A DNA stretch of 64,000 bases, from contig JAMOUV010000027.1 in assembly GCA_027067965.1 (NCBI GenBank), positions 32,806 to 96,805 on the forward strand, written 5' to 3'. This DNA is from Flavobacteriales bacterium. Lineage in GTDB: Bacteria > Bacteroidota > Bacteroidia > Flavobacteriales > Flavobacteriaceae. Shown one piece after another: positions 46,606 through 55,334 of this stretch (positions within the stretch are counted from its first letter, which is position 1; every line of letters starts with the position of its first letter). Both the position numbers and the translations under genes were made by a program. The notes below the pieces were generated by a model. The model was given only the letters and a program-made list of their open reading frames with translations. It had not been told where the DNA came from and made no database searches.

Positions 46606-47391
46606 TTATTGGTTTTTAGAAAAATAATGAATGAAACCATCTATGGATTCAAATTCTTCAATATTACAATTTTCAAAAATAGTTTTGTCTTTCCAGCCGA
46701 TAAGATTTAATTGTAATTTAGGGTTACATTTAAAGCGAAATGGTTTTTTGGTTTGAAATGCATCATGTATTCCATCACTTATGATAACAACCATTATTTG
46801 GTTGTAGTTTTTGTATGTGGGTTCGTTAATTTTTTTATTTAAATGCTCTAAAAAAGTGATTATATCAGTAACGTCTTTTCCTTGGTAAGGTTTATAATTA
46901 ATTATTTTAGGTTGGATGATATCTTGGATGAATTTATCAATTTTTTTCTTATTTATTTGAATTAATTTTTTGTTTTCATTTAAAATTTTTTCGTTCTCTT
47001 TTTTAATACGCGCTTTTTCAGTAAGCAGGGCTTTTTTCGGAATTGAATTAAGTTTTGAAGGACATTCAATTATTAATGGATAAAATTCACGATCCTCTGG
47101 TGAAGGATTTCCTATTATTATTACATCAATTTCTCCGCAGTATCTCTCATTAAATTTATTAAATATTTGTTGATATTTTTCTGATGTTAATTTTCGTTGA
47201 TTTTTTGTTGATCCTGACCTATCTTCAGCAATAATGAGCAATACTTGCTCTTTATATTGTGAAGTATTGGAACCTGCCCCCTCAGAATTTTCAGAAACTG
47301 AGGAATTTTCTTGAATTTCTTTCGTTCCGTGATTACATGATGCGATTAATAACAGCATAATTAAAAGGGTTAAAAACATACTTTTTTTCAT
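46606..47391 (-). CDS. Lipoprotein with von Willebrand A-like MIDAS motif
   Basis: Lipoprotein signal with lipobox (LLLIASC, Cys 19), a low-complexity Ser/Asn/Glu spacer, then a vWA-like fold: MIDAS DxSxS in EDRSGST (57-62), a Thr in QGKDVTDI and an Asp in VVIISDGIHDAF. A Lys/Glu-rich helix (KARIKKENEKILNENKK) is inserted in the middle. 261 residues, very AT-rich compared with the cmr genes. vWA domains bind partner proteins through a metal. Function unknown; sits between a channel-like gene and a membrane protein. Confidence 0.78.
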   Translation of the reverse strand: MKKSMFLTLLIMLLLIASCNHGTKEIQENSSVSENSEGAGSNTSQYKEQVLLIIAEDRSGSTKNQRKLTSEKYQQIFNKFNERYCGEIDVIIIGNPSPEDREFYPLIIECPSKLNSIPKKALLTEKARIKKENEKILNENKKLIQINKKKIDKFIQDIIQPKIINYKPYQGKDVTDIITFLEHLNKKINEPTYKNYNQIMVVIISDGIHDAFQTKKPFRFKCNPKLQLNLIGWKDKTIFENCNIEEFESIDGFIHYFSKNQ

Positions 47392-47454
47392 GTTGAATTG
47401 AATTTTAAAATTTCAAAATAAATATAATAAAATTTGCTATCATTTAAGTGGCTG

Positions 47455-49845
47455 TTAAATATTTGTAAATTTCTCCATTTCCCTCTTCAACCGCTTCACG
47501 CCTTCCCGCAGCTGCTTTGCATTATAAGCCAATACAATCAAGTGGTCGTCGCCGTCCACCGGGCGGTTGCGTTCCACAGGGTCCACGGGATTGACAATGA
47601 CGTCGCGCGTGATGCCGGGTTCGTGTTTGTGTAATAAATACTGAACCATATTCCTGTCGATGATAATATTATCATTCTTGTCATGAAAAATAATATGTAC
47701 ACCTACCAGCAAAATGCCTACTTTGCGTAGCAACACCAGCAATTCGTCGAAGGTTTTGCCTACCAAATGACTGTTCTCCGGCAGGGAAAGGTCTATTTTA
47801 TAAAATTCATTGTAATCGTTGTACTGCATGATTTCGTCCAGCACTTTGGAAATGCCGTGATTGAAAACGGCTTGTTTCATGATGGCCTTCCGGTAATTGC
47901 CGGCCACCACGATTTCGTTTACGTCGGCATCTACCAATGTATCGCGGAATTCTTCATGGTTGATTTCCGCAATCATATAAATGGGATCACTCATGCGGCC
48001 GATATCGAAGGTGTCGTATCCTTTTTCTTCTTCCTCTTTTTTGTTCCCTTTACCAATCCGTAAGAATTTCTTTACTTTTCTAATAATGCCTTTGGTTTCA
48101 TATACTTGTCCATACAATTTCTCTTTTACAAAACGTGAAATGGCCAAAGCGCGCAGTTGGGTGCGTTCGTCGGCAATTTTGCTGCTATCTTCCGCCAGCA
48201 GGATGATGGTATCGGCTTTGTGTGTATTGGCTTTTTCCAATATATGAAAATCCCGTGCATCGCCTTGGATGATGTCTATGACTTTATTGTCATGCAGATC
48301 TTTAATTTGTTGGTCCGATTCGCGTATTTTTTTAATATCAGGAACCACGCATACGATTTTCATTTTTTTGTTATTATATTCTTTAGCATCTTGCAGGAGT
48401 CCGGTGATGAATTTTCCGGTATTGCCGTTCCATCCGAAAATAATAAGGTGGTTTTCAAAATGTGTTTTCATAAGTCCTTTTTTACGTTTTTGGGTCATTT
48501 TGTAAGTGGCGTATTCCGACACACCGATCAGTATGGTGCCGATCCAGAAGTTAAGTGAGTTTAGCGAAAGCATTAATTTGCCCAGGGTCGAAAGGGGGAA
48601 TACGCCATTGCTATTGCCCGTCACGGTGGTGACGAATAGCCATGAATGCAGGTCCGGGCGCGTCATGTTTAGGATTTGGCTTTTGATGCCAATGTCTTCG
48701 TAAAATCGTCTTTCGGCCCATATCAACAATTCGATACTGCCGAAATAAATGAGAATCAAGGCAATAAATCCCAATTGAAAATGCTTGTAGCGGTTCCAGA
48801 AAAAAAGCAGATTGTACTTGGGAAACCATTTACCTGTATAATAATAATGTAGGAAGAGAATAAGTAATACCAGTGCCAGTAGTATCCAATACGGCATCCA
48901 ATTTACCGAACGCCAGCCCAGGTATTTCTTGAAACCGGGGAATATGGGAATGTTATTCAGTTGTTCCACTTCGTTTCGATCCTTGGATAAGAATCGATCG
49001 AAAGATTGTTTTATGGTTTTGTAATAGGTTAGTAGGGTAGAATCTTTGGGCTTGGAAATAAGGGATTTAATCAAAATATTAGGAGACGTAATTCCGGCTA
49101 AAACTTTCTTGCGCCCAACCAGAAAACTCCAACTACCCAACGTATATTTTTCCGGAGCAATAGAAGTAACATATACGTTATGGAGGCGGTTTTGCAAAAT
49201 GCGTGCATCTTCTTCATTCAGATATACATAATGCAAATTTTTGAGGGTATCCATTCCCGGTAATGGCAAGGAAAAACTGACAAGATAATCGATTTTTCCA
49301 TTGACAAAATCCTTGGAAAGCGAATCGTAGTTTTTGATGCTTTCATGAAACCGGCTCCGGTCAATATTCAGAAATTTTAGCAGTATATTCATCACCTTGT
49401 AGGAAGTGGAATTTTTGCCCGTAAATCCCAGAACCAGCGGTTTGTCTGATTTATTATCAGCTATTTGACGAATGTTTATATCTTGTGGGCCCAGATGATA
49501 AATCCATAGTTTTTCTTGAAATAAGGGAATCACCACTTCTACATTTTTAATTCCTTTTTCTTCGTCGTACATGCTTTCCAATAATACATCCCGTTGAACC
49601 AATGCAAAATCCACCTCATTGTTCCACAACATATTAATATTTTCATGCGAACCTGTGGTTTCAATGATGGAAAATTTCCCGGGAATAGTTTCATTATAAC
49701 GCCGGGCGATATATTGACCGTATTTGTAATAATTGCCGCCGCGACTGCCGGTGGCAATAAAATAATGATCCTGTTGCGCCTCTAAAGTAAATGGAAATAA
49801 TATCCCGAAAAAAATTAGAATCCAAATCCTTGAAATCTTTTCCAT
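47455..49845 (-). CDS. TAXI binding domain-ion channel-RCK fusion
   Basis: 796 residues. Signal peptide (1-23), TAXI-type solute-binding domain (about 25-310: YFIATGSRGGNYYKYGQYIA, IETTGSHENINMLWNNEVDFALVQ), TM helix 318-337, TM helix 356-376, a pore-loop-like TTVTGNSNGVFPLSTLGKL (406-423), TM helix 430-446, then an RCK/TrkA-N domain with the Rossmann turn IIFGWNGNTGKFITG (468-482) and DARDFHILEKANTHKADTIILL, and a probable RCK-C end. The layout is that of a ligand-gated potassium-type channel with an external binding domain and internal RCK gating ring. The filter differs from TVGYGD. First gene of the run that continues through vWA, the TM protein, CorA and cmr1-6 with gaps of 2-63 bases. 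Confidence 0.85.
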   Translation of the reverse strand: MEKISRIWILIFFGILFPFTLEAQQDHYFIATGSRGGNYYKYGQYIARRYNETIPGKFSIIETTGSHENINMLWNNEVDFALVQRDVLLESMYDEEKGIKNVEVVIPLFQEKLWIYHLGPQDINIRQIADNKSDKPLVLGFTGKNSTSYKVMNILLKFLNIDRSRFHESIKNYDSLSKDFVNGKIDYLVSFSLPLPGMDTLKNLHYVYLNEEDARILQNRLHNVYVTSIAPEKYTLGSWSFLVGRKKVLAGITSPNILIKSLISKPKDSTLLTYYKTIKQSFDRFLSKDRNEVEQLNNIPIFPGFKKYLGWRSVNWMPYWILLALVLLILFLHYYYTGKWFPKYNLLFFWNRYKHFQLGFIALILIYFGSIELLIWAERRFYEDIGIKSQILNMTRPDLHSWLFVTTVTGNSNGVFPLSTLGKLMLSLNSLNFWIGTILIGVSEYATYKMTQKRKKGLMKTHFENHLIIFGWNGNTGKFITGLLQDAKEYNNKKMKIVCVVPDIKKIRESDQQIKDLHDNKVIDIIQGDARDFHILEKANTHKADTIILLAEDSSKIADERTQLRALAISRFVKEKLYGQVYETKGIIRKVKKFLRIGKGNKKEEEEKGYDTFDIGRMSDPIYMIAEINHEEFRDTLVDADVNEIVVAGNYRKAIMKQAVFNHGISKVLDEIMQYNDYNEFYKIDLSLPENSHLVGKTFDELLVLLRKVGILLVGVHIIFHDKNDNIIIDRNMVQYLLHKHEPGITRDVIVNPVDPVERNRPVDGDDHLIVLAYNAKQLREGVKRLKREMEKFTNI

Positions 49846-49862
49846 GAATTTTGGAATTTACT

Positions 49863-49870
49863 CAAAATTA
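49863..49870 (-). promoter_or_regulatory. Possible -7 element upstream of the channel-cmr operon
   Basis: On the - strand TAATTTTG fits the TAnnTTTG element and lies 18 bases before the ATG at 49845. I see no clear TTTG partner at the correct distance, so this is weak. Confidence 0.3.
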
Positions 49871-49956
49871 AGAATTTTTGGTTAAATAATAAAAAATAGA
49901 TAGTTGAGTATCAACGAGTTAAAATTACTGAAAGATAAATTTCATCAAAAAAAGAA

Positions 49957-49994
49957 ATATTTTCATGCATTATCAATAAATTTTCATGAATTAT
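49957..49994. promoter_or_regulatory. Paired TTTTCATG repeats, possible operator
   Basis: ATATTTTCATGCAT (49957-49970) and TTTTCATGAATTAT (49981-49994) lie in the divergent spacer between the channel gene and the membrane protein at 50079. The same 14-base text ATATTTTCATGCAT occurs at 53620-53633 ahead of another gene. Confidence 0.45.
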
Positions 49995-50078
49995 AAAAAA
50001 AATTAAAAAAATAAAATACATGTAAATAAAGATATGTGGATTTTTTATATTTTTAGTTCAAAAAAAAAATTAGTTATC

Positions 50079-50578
50079 ATGGAATCCGAAAATCAAATTA
50101 CCCGGTTAATGCGTTGGCAATACCTAACGGGAATATTTTTTATGAGCGCCGTGATGATGTATATCCCATTGTTCCTGCCCGATGAGGAAAATTTTTGTGA
50201 TCTCTGTGAATGGAAAATCGTTTTAATGAGTGGAATGTCCTATTTTTTTATGTGGACCACCTTTTATTTGAGTGGAATATTGCTAAAGGGAAACAAAGCT
50301 TTCAAATATTTTTGGGAAAGTTTTAGGGGTGTACCTCGCCATAAAATAATTCGATATTTGATTGTATTTTGGGTAGCCATTGTCGGTTTGATTGTCACCT
50401 TTTTCCGCGCGGTTTTTAATATGCGCGATATAATCCGGGCGGGCCGTTGCCATACTTCGGATTATCCCGGGATGATTTGGCAGGGGTGTATCCGGGACTG
50501 CTTATTACATTAGCACTTGCGATTTTATTTTGGATTTTAATTACTTTCTATTATCGTTATTTCAACAAAATTGAATAA
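50079..50578 (+). pseudogene. Small membrane protein with an apparent frameshift
   Basis: From the ATG at 50079 (MESENQITRLMRWQYL) the frame encodes three hydrophobic helices (YLTGIFFMSAVMMYIPLFL; VLMSGMSYFFMWTTFYLSG; RYLIVFWVAIVGLIVTFF) and stops at 50513. A different frame overlapping the end continues with a fourth helix, DLAGVYPGLLITLALAI then LFWILITFYYRYFNK, to a stop at 50578. A one- or two-base indel near 50440-50485 would join them. Family not recognised. Confidence 0.5.
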
Positions 50579-50719
50579 TTGAAATGTATTTTATACGCTA
50601 TAATTCTTAATTAAAGTTTGTATTAAATATAAATGAATTAATAATTTATGCGGTTCAATACCATTCCTCCATTTAATAAAATTTTTGTAAATTTCACAGG
50701 ATTTAAAAAATTAATTACG

Positions 50720-51844
50720 ATGAAAAATTTAATGATTTTATTTACCACATTGATCTGGGGTGTTTTCTCTGTGGCATTACAAGCACAAGAAAATCCTAAT
50801 GACACGAAATTCGCTTCAATGAATTTTGAAGAAAACCATTATGACTTGACAAATGTTATACCGGGAGATACAAGGGAAATAAAATATCGTTTTGTTAATG
50901 AAGGTGTGATTCCTTTAAAGATAGATAGTATAATTCCCGATTGTAAGTGTATCAATCCGGTGGGGTGGGAAAAGAAACCCATTGAACCGGGAGAGAAAGG
51001 AGAAATAATTTTAATTTATCAAAACTTAAATCAAGAGCGGAATAAGAAAACGCATGAGGTGACCATTTTCGCCAACACCGCTCGAAAAAAAGAAAAAATA
51101 AGTTTTACCGTTTACCTTCAGGAATATCCGGATACTTCCGATAAGATTGTGGAAATGGAAGCCGATGAAGAAATGCTTAAAGAAAAAGAAAAAATGGCCA
51201 AGGAGAGAGCAAAATATGCGGAAGAACTGGAAAAAGAGCGTAAAGAAGCCCGTAAAAAACGTCAAGAATTGGAAAGGGAATTAACGCAGGCGGAAAAAGA
51301 TCGAAAAAGAATGGTCGAGGAGAGAGATGATTTTGAAGAAGATTTGGATAAACAACGTAAAGAAGCGCATAAAAAACGTCAGCATTTAAAAAAGGAGATA
51401 GAAAAGGCGGAGAAAGACCGGGAAAAAATGGCCAAAGAAAAGGAAAAATACGAAAAAGAGCTTGAAAAGCAACGAAAGGAAATGGAAAAAGCACAAAAAG
51501 AAAGAGAAAAGGCCGAAAAGGAAATGAAAAAAGCGGAAAAAGAAAAAGAAAAGCAAGAGAAAAAATTGGAAAAAGAAAGAAAGGAGGCCGAAAAGGAACA
51601 AAAAAAGATTCAAAAGGAGGAAGAACGGGTAGCCAAGTTAAAAGAAAAAATAAAAAAATATAGAGAGGAAATCGAACAAACGGAAAAGAAAATCGAGAAA
51701 AAACAGAAGAAATTAGATAAACTAACGAAAAAAGGAAAACTTTCTCCCATAGAAATCGAAAAGAGAAAAGAAGACATCATTCGGTTGAAGGATAAAAAAT
51801 TGAAGTTGATGAAAAAAATTGAAAAACTTCAACGAAAACTCTAA
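50720..51844 (+). CDS. Secreted DUF1573 protein with long coiled-coil tail
   Basis: I start at the ATG at 50720 (MKNLMILFTTLIWG), giving a clean signal peptide ending ALQAQ. Residues about 25-140 form a DUF1573-like Ig domain (NVIPGDTREIKYRFVNEG, IDSIIPDCKCINPV, PGEKGEIILIY). From about 160 to the end (375 residues in all) the protein is an uninterrupted Lys/Glu-rich coiled coil (EKEREKAEKEMKKAEKEK style). DUF1573 proteins are common, mostly uncharacterised envelope proteins in Bacteroidota; the long charged coil is unusual. Confidence 0.75.
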   Translation: MKNLMILFTTLIWGVFSVALQAQENPNDTKFASMNFEENHYDLTNVIPGDTREIKYRFVNEGVIPLKIDSIIPDCKCINPVGWEKKPIEPGEKGEIILIYQNLNQERNKKTHEVTIFANTARKKEKISFTVYLQEYPDTSDKIVEMEADEEMLKEKEKMAKERAKYAEELEKERKEARKKRQELERELTQAEKDRKRMVEERDDFEEDLDKQRKEAHKKRQHLKKEIEKAEKDREKMAKEKEKYEKELEKQRKEMEKAQKEREKAEKEMKKAEKEKEKQEKKLEKERKEAEKEQKKIQKEEERVAKLKEKIKKYREEIEQTEKKIEKKQKKLDKLTKKGKLSPIEIEKRKEDIIRLKDKKLKLMKKIEKLQRKL

Positions 51845-52050
51845 ACAAAAACGATAAGAATATTTTATCGGGAGAAAATGAAGGCATTGAATTTTTGCTA
51901 GGAGGAAAATTATTTGAGGAAAGAGGGGAGAGCGAATGCCCTGAAGGGGTCTACAAACCCTGTTTTATGATTTTATACTAAAAATTTATGCTAAGAATTA
52001 AATCTTTAAAATTTCCTCCAAAAAGAATAAATTTCCTTCTATTTAACGGA

Positions 52051-53445
52051 TTATTTTTTTATAAGGATACGGCCGGCGTAGGTCTTGTTTTCGGTTTGAA
52101 TGCGGAGGATGTAAATTCCCGGGGAAAATGAATTAACAGACAAAACACAAAAACTGTCACATTTTTTTTGCAATAGTTTTTCGCCTTGAAGAGTTAAAAG
52201 TTCAATTAGCATCTTGCCAGCATGAAGCCGGCGGATCCATAATATATCATCGGCCGGAATGGGATAAACGGCAGCGACTTGTGTCCAATTTTTTTCCACT
52301 CCTACCAATCCGAATTCATAACATCCCATATCCGGTGCATTTCCGGCATAAGGCAGCCCTACATCCGTGCCGGCATCAATGCAAGGTGACCCTGCTTGCA
52401 AATGCAAATCGCCCCGGTCGGCATCGACAAAGAGCGGATTGAGGTTATCTAAATTATGGTCTCCCGTACCATTATCCGGCATATCTACGTCGCAAAAATG
52501 AAATTCGGCAGAGGCATTTTGTCCGATATGGACATCTTTTCCGTATTGTTGGGTGTTGTTGTAAATAATGCAATTGGTAAAAACGGCATCGGCATAAGCC
52601 AAATCAACGGCGCCGCCTTCGGCATAACCACGGGAATGATTGCGATTAAATGTGCAATTTACAAACGAAATACTGCTCTGAGGATTCAAGGTTTTAACGG
52701 CTCCACCGCCCGAATTGGAAGCCGTATTTTCATAAAAAGCACATTGACTGATCAATACATTTTCCGCCGTATAAAAGAATAAAGCGCCCCCACCGTAACC
52801 GGCCGAATTGCCGTAGAATTTACAACGTATAAATTGTGTGTTTTTATCATTTGTTAGTTTTACGGCTCCTCCTTCGCCGAAAGCATGATTATTTAAAAAT
52901 GTACAATCCTCAAAACGCGTACGTGTTTGTGTGGAATTTCCCGTATTAATGCCGTAAACCGCACCGCCCATGCCATCATTATCGCCCGTGGCATCGTTAT
53001 TTTCAAAAACACAATGATAAAATTCCGCATCGGCATTGTGCAATACCACTGCACCACCATGTTGATCGGGATAAGAACCGTTGGCGGATGTTTTTCCGTA
53101 TTCAAAACGGCAATAATAAAATTCACTGATGTCGGACGTCTGATCCATACGGATTCCGGCCCAGCCGCTATCATGATTGGCGGCAGTAAACACAATCGAA
53201 TCGGTTTCCGTACCGTTGGCGAGCAATTTTCCGTCCACATAAATCCGGTAGCGTCCTTGAAATTCGATACGCACGCCGGCATCAATATGTAACACTTGGC
53301 CCGAAGGTATTCGAATATGCCCGGTGACTTGATAAGGAGAGCCGTCAACGGACCATGTGCCGCTTTGATTCCCGCTTACTTGTGTTTGAGCGAAGATAGA
53401 TAAAACCGGAAAAAATAATGCCGCGATCAAGTAAAATTTGAACAT
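52051..53445 (-). CDS. Secreted right-handed beta-helix protein with T9SS sorting domain
   Basis: Signal peptide (1-19), then parallel beta-helix repeats (about 90-350) with recurring GGAV...HCVFENN, GEGGAVKL and GGGALFFY motifs as in pectate-lyase-like or polymorphic outer-membrane repeat proteins, and DAGTDVGLPYAGNAPDMGCYEF closing the helix. The last 75 residues (VYPIPADDILWIR ... GIYILRIQTENKTYAGRILIKK type) form a type A T9SS C-terminal sorting domain. 464 residues. Likely surface-exposed or secreted through the T9SS to which PorQ belongs; ligand unknown. Confidence 0.88.
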   Translation of the reverse strand: MFKFYLIAALFFPVLSIFAQTQVSGNQSGTWSVDGSPYQVTGHIRIPSGQVLHIDAGVRIEFQGRYRIYVDGKLLANGTETDSIVFTAANHDSGWAGIRMDQTSDISEFYYCRFEYGKTSANGSYPDQHGGAVVLHNADAEFYHCVFENNDATGDNDGMGGAVYGINTGNSTQTRTRFEDCTFLNNHAFGEGGAVKLTNDKNTQFIRCKFYGNSAGYGGGALFFYTAENVLISQCAFYENTASNSGGGAVKTLNPQSSISFVNCTFNRNHSRGYAEGGAVDLAYADAVFTNCIIYNNTQQYGKDVHIGQNASAEFHFCDVDMPDNGTGDHNLDNLNPLFVDADRGDLHLQAGSPCIDAGTDVGLPYAGNAPDMGCYEFGLVGVEKNWTQVAAVYPIPADDILWIRRLHAGKMLIELLTLQGEKLLQKKCDSFCVLSVNSFSPGIYILRIQTENKTYAGRILIKK

Positions 53446-53619
53446 TTATTCGATTTTAAAAAAGTAAGGTACAAAATAGTAAAAAAATAAATTTATATTT
53501 TTGTCGAATGATCTTGTGAAACGGAATGGCCTGGAAGGATGCTGTTTTTTTGGCAATTTATTAGTTATTACCTCGGTATTTAGTTAAAAAGTGAAAATAT
53601 AAGAGTTTGGTAAAAATTC

Positions 53620-53680
53620 ATATTTTCATGCATATCTGCAATTTTTTCATGTAAAATTCTTCAATTATCATGAATTTTTG
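53620..53680. promoter_or_regulatory. TTTTCATG repeat cluster upstream of 53727
   Basis: ATATTTTCATGCAT (53620-53633), TTTTTTCATGTAAA (53643-53656) and ATCATGAATTTTTG (53667-53680) are spaced about two helical turns apart. The first is identical to 49957-49970. A possible operator shared by the two genes; the remaining 170 bases of this spacer show nothing else. Confidence 0.45.
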
Positions 53681-53726
53681 TATCTCAAACAAAATGCTTA
53701 TAAACTTGTAGGAAAAATTAACAAGC

Positions 53727-54209
53727 ATGGTTTATACCGAAGCGAAGATTTATGATGATTCTTTCTGGAAAGATATTAATAAGACATGGTTTAAATTGCG
53801 TTTACCGAAAACATGGAATGAAGTAAAACCATGTAGCCCGATTATTAAATTTCAAGCCATGAATGATGTGATGAAAGAGGAGATGGTGGTTAATATGAAT
53901 GTGGCCATGGAAGAAATAAGTTCATTTATTCCCGACGGACATGCATATGTAGAAGAATCTATTCGGCTTATGAAAAAGCAAATGTCCAAGATGGAATTGA
54001 TATCCAAAGAGATAATGGAACACGAGCATGTGGTATTTTATAAAATAGAATATCTAAGTGAAGTGAAAGGTGTTGATTTTTATAATCTTTCGTACGTTTG
54101 GCCGGTCATGAAAAATGCGGTGATGTTGGTGATGCAAACCGATATTTATCATAAGGATGAGGTAGCTCCGCTTTTTGATAAAATTTTTCAATCGTTTAAA
54201 ATAATATGA
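53727..54209 (+). CDS. Hypothetical protein, 160 residues
   Basis: No signal peptide or membrane segment. It begins MVYTEAKIYDDSFWKDI and ends with DEVAPLFDKIFQSFKII; the final part (VMLVMQTDIYHK ... FDKIFQSFKI) resembles the end of DUF1795/DcrB or PsbP-like domains, but I am not certain. Convergent with the peroxiredoxin gene, separated by a bidirectional terminator. Confidence 0.6.
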   Translation: MVYTEAKIYDDSFWKDINKTWFKLRLPKTWNEVKPCSPIIKFQAMNDVMKEEMVVNMNVAMEEISSFIPDGHAYVEESIRLMKKQMSKMELISKEIMEHEHVVFYKIEYLSEVKGVDFYNLSYVWPVMKNAVMLVMQTDIYHKDEVAPLFDKIFQSFKII

Positions 54210-54268
54210 TCGGTTTACGGAGAAGGAATCTCATGGCCGCTACTTTTTAGGGAAGAATATGAAGAGAA

Positions 54269-54291
54269 AAAGCCGTCGAAAAGACGGCTTT
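54269..54291. terminator. Bidirectional terminator
   Basis: AAAGCCGTC (54269-54277) and GACGGCTTT (54283-54291) form a perfect 9-bp stem with a 5-base loop, flanked by an A-run on the left. It lies between convergent genes ending at 54209 and 54316. Confidence 0.75.
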
Positions 54292-54315
54292 ACATGATTT
54301 AATTCACTAAAAGAA

Positions 54316-54969
54316 TTAGTGTAATGGCTTATGACAAAACCACCAATCGAAGCAATTATCTTTTCCTTTTCTTTCATTTGCCGTTTGAATGTCCGTGGCG
54401 GGCGGAATAATCACGTTGCCGCCGATTAATTCGTTATTCGGCCAATTTTCGGGTGTGGCCACGCCATTATTATCCGAAACTTGTAAGGCCTTCACCGCCC
54501 GGAGAACTTCATCTATGCTACGTCCGATTTCTTGCGGATAATAAATCATCAAGCGCAAAATTCCATTGGGGTCCACAACAAATACGGCTCTAACCGTATT
54601 GCTGGAACTTTTGCCCGGATGAATCATGCCGAGTGCTTTGGATACGCCTTCCGCACTATCGGCAATGACGGGGAATGGAATTTTTACGCCCAATTTTTCT
54701 TCAATCCATTCCACCCATTTGATATGTGAAAATACTTGATCGACCGATAAACCGATTAATTCGACGCCTAATTTGTAAAATTCGTCTGCACGTTTGGCAA
54801 ATGCAACGAATTCGGTGGTACATACGGGCGTAAAATCGGCCGGATGACTAAATAGTACAAACCATTTTCCCTTAAAATCATCGGGTAATGTCATTTTCCC
54901 CATGGTGGTTTGAACTTCTACACGCGGAAATGATTCGCCCAGTAAGGGCATTCTTGTTAATTCTTCCAT
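54316..54969 (-). CDS. Peroxiredoxin (Prx6-like)
   Basis: Reduces peroxides. The peroxidatic Cys is in [16 protein letters not shown], and a further conserved segment [17 protein letters not shown] follows. The C-terminus [10 protein letters not shown] with two Cys is typical of the long (about 215 residue) Prx6-type enzymes also found in archaea. 217 residues, no signal peptide. Confidence 0.93.
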   Translation of the reverse strand: MEELTRMPLLGESFPRVEVQTTMGKMTLPDDFKGKWFVLFSHPADFTPVCTTEFVAFAKRADEFYKLGVELIGLSVDQVFSHIKWVEWIEEKLGVKIPFPVIADSAEGVSKALGMIHPGKSSSNTVRAVFVVDPNGILRLMIYYPQEIGRSIDEVLRAVKALQVSDNNGVATPENWPNNELIGGNVIIPPATDIQTANERKGKDNCFDWWFCHKPLH

Positions 54970-55066
54970 AGTTTTATTTTTTAGGTCTTTTACGCAAATT
55001 TAATGACTTTATCAGCGGACTGAAATAAATTTTTATTATAAATCATTATTTAATTATAAATATTCT

Positions 55067-55324
55067 TTATTTTATTTTTTTATATGGATGTAAAGTGATA
55101 TGGGTGGCATCGCAGAAAGGGGGCTTTTTGGTATGTTTACAGACACACCATGCTATTTTTTTCTTCTTGGTAAGAATCAGTTTAACGGGCCCGTAGCCGC
55201 TATCTATATGAGACCCGTCGCAGAACGGTTGTTTTTTACTTAAACCGCATGCACACCAATAGTATTCTCCGGGATTCATTTCGGAAATAATAGGTTCCTT
55301 TCCGGCTATATGGGGAGTTTTCAT
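55067..55324 (-). CDS. CDGSH iron-sulfur domain protein
   Basis: 85 residues with two CxC...PFCD(G/A)xH clusters: CACGLSKKQPFCDGSH and CVCKHTKKPPFCDATH. Each would hold a 2Fe-2S cluster by three Cys and one His. Function in redox or iron handling is likely but unproven. Ten bases downstream of recQ in the same direction. Confidence 0.9.
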   Translation of the reverse strand: MKTPHIAGKEPIISEMNPGEYYWCACGLSKKQPFCDGSHIDSGYGPVKLILTKKKKIAWCVCKHTKKPPFCDATHITLHPYKKIK

Positions 55325-55334
55325 TTTTTGGTTT

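Noticed and set aside
51177..51613. Hydrophobic Phe/Leu-rich frames on the - strand at the coiled-coil gene
   Set aside because: They are the reverse complement of Lys/Glu-rich AAA/GAA codons and only mimic membrane proteins.
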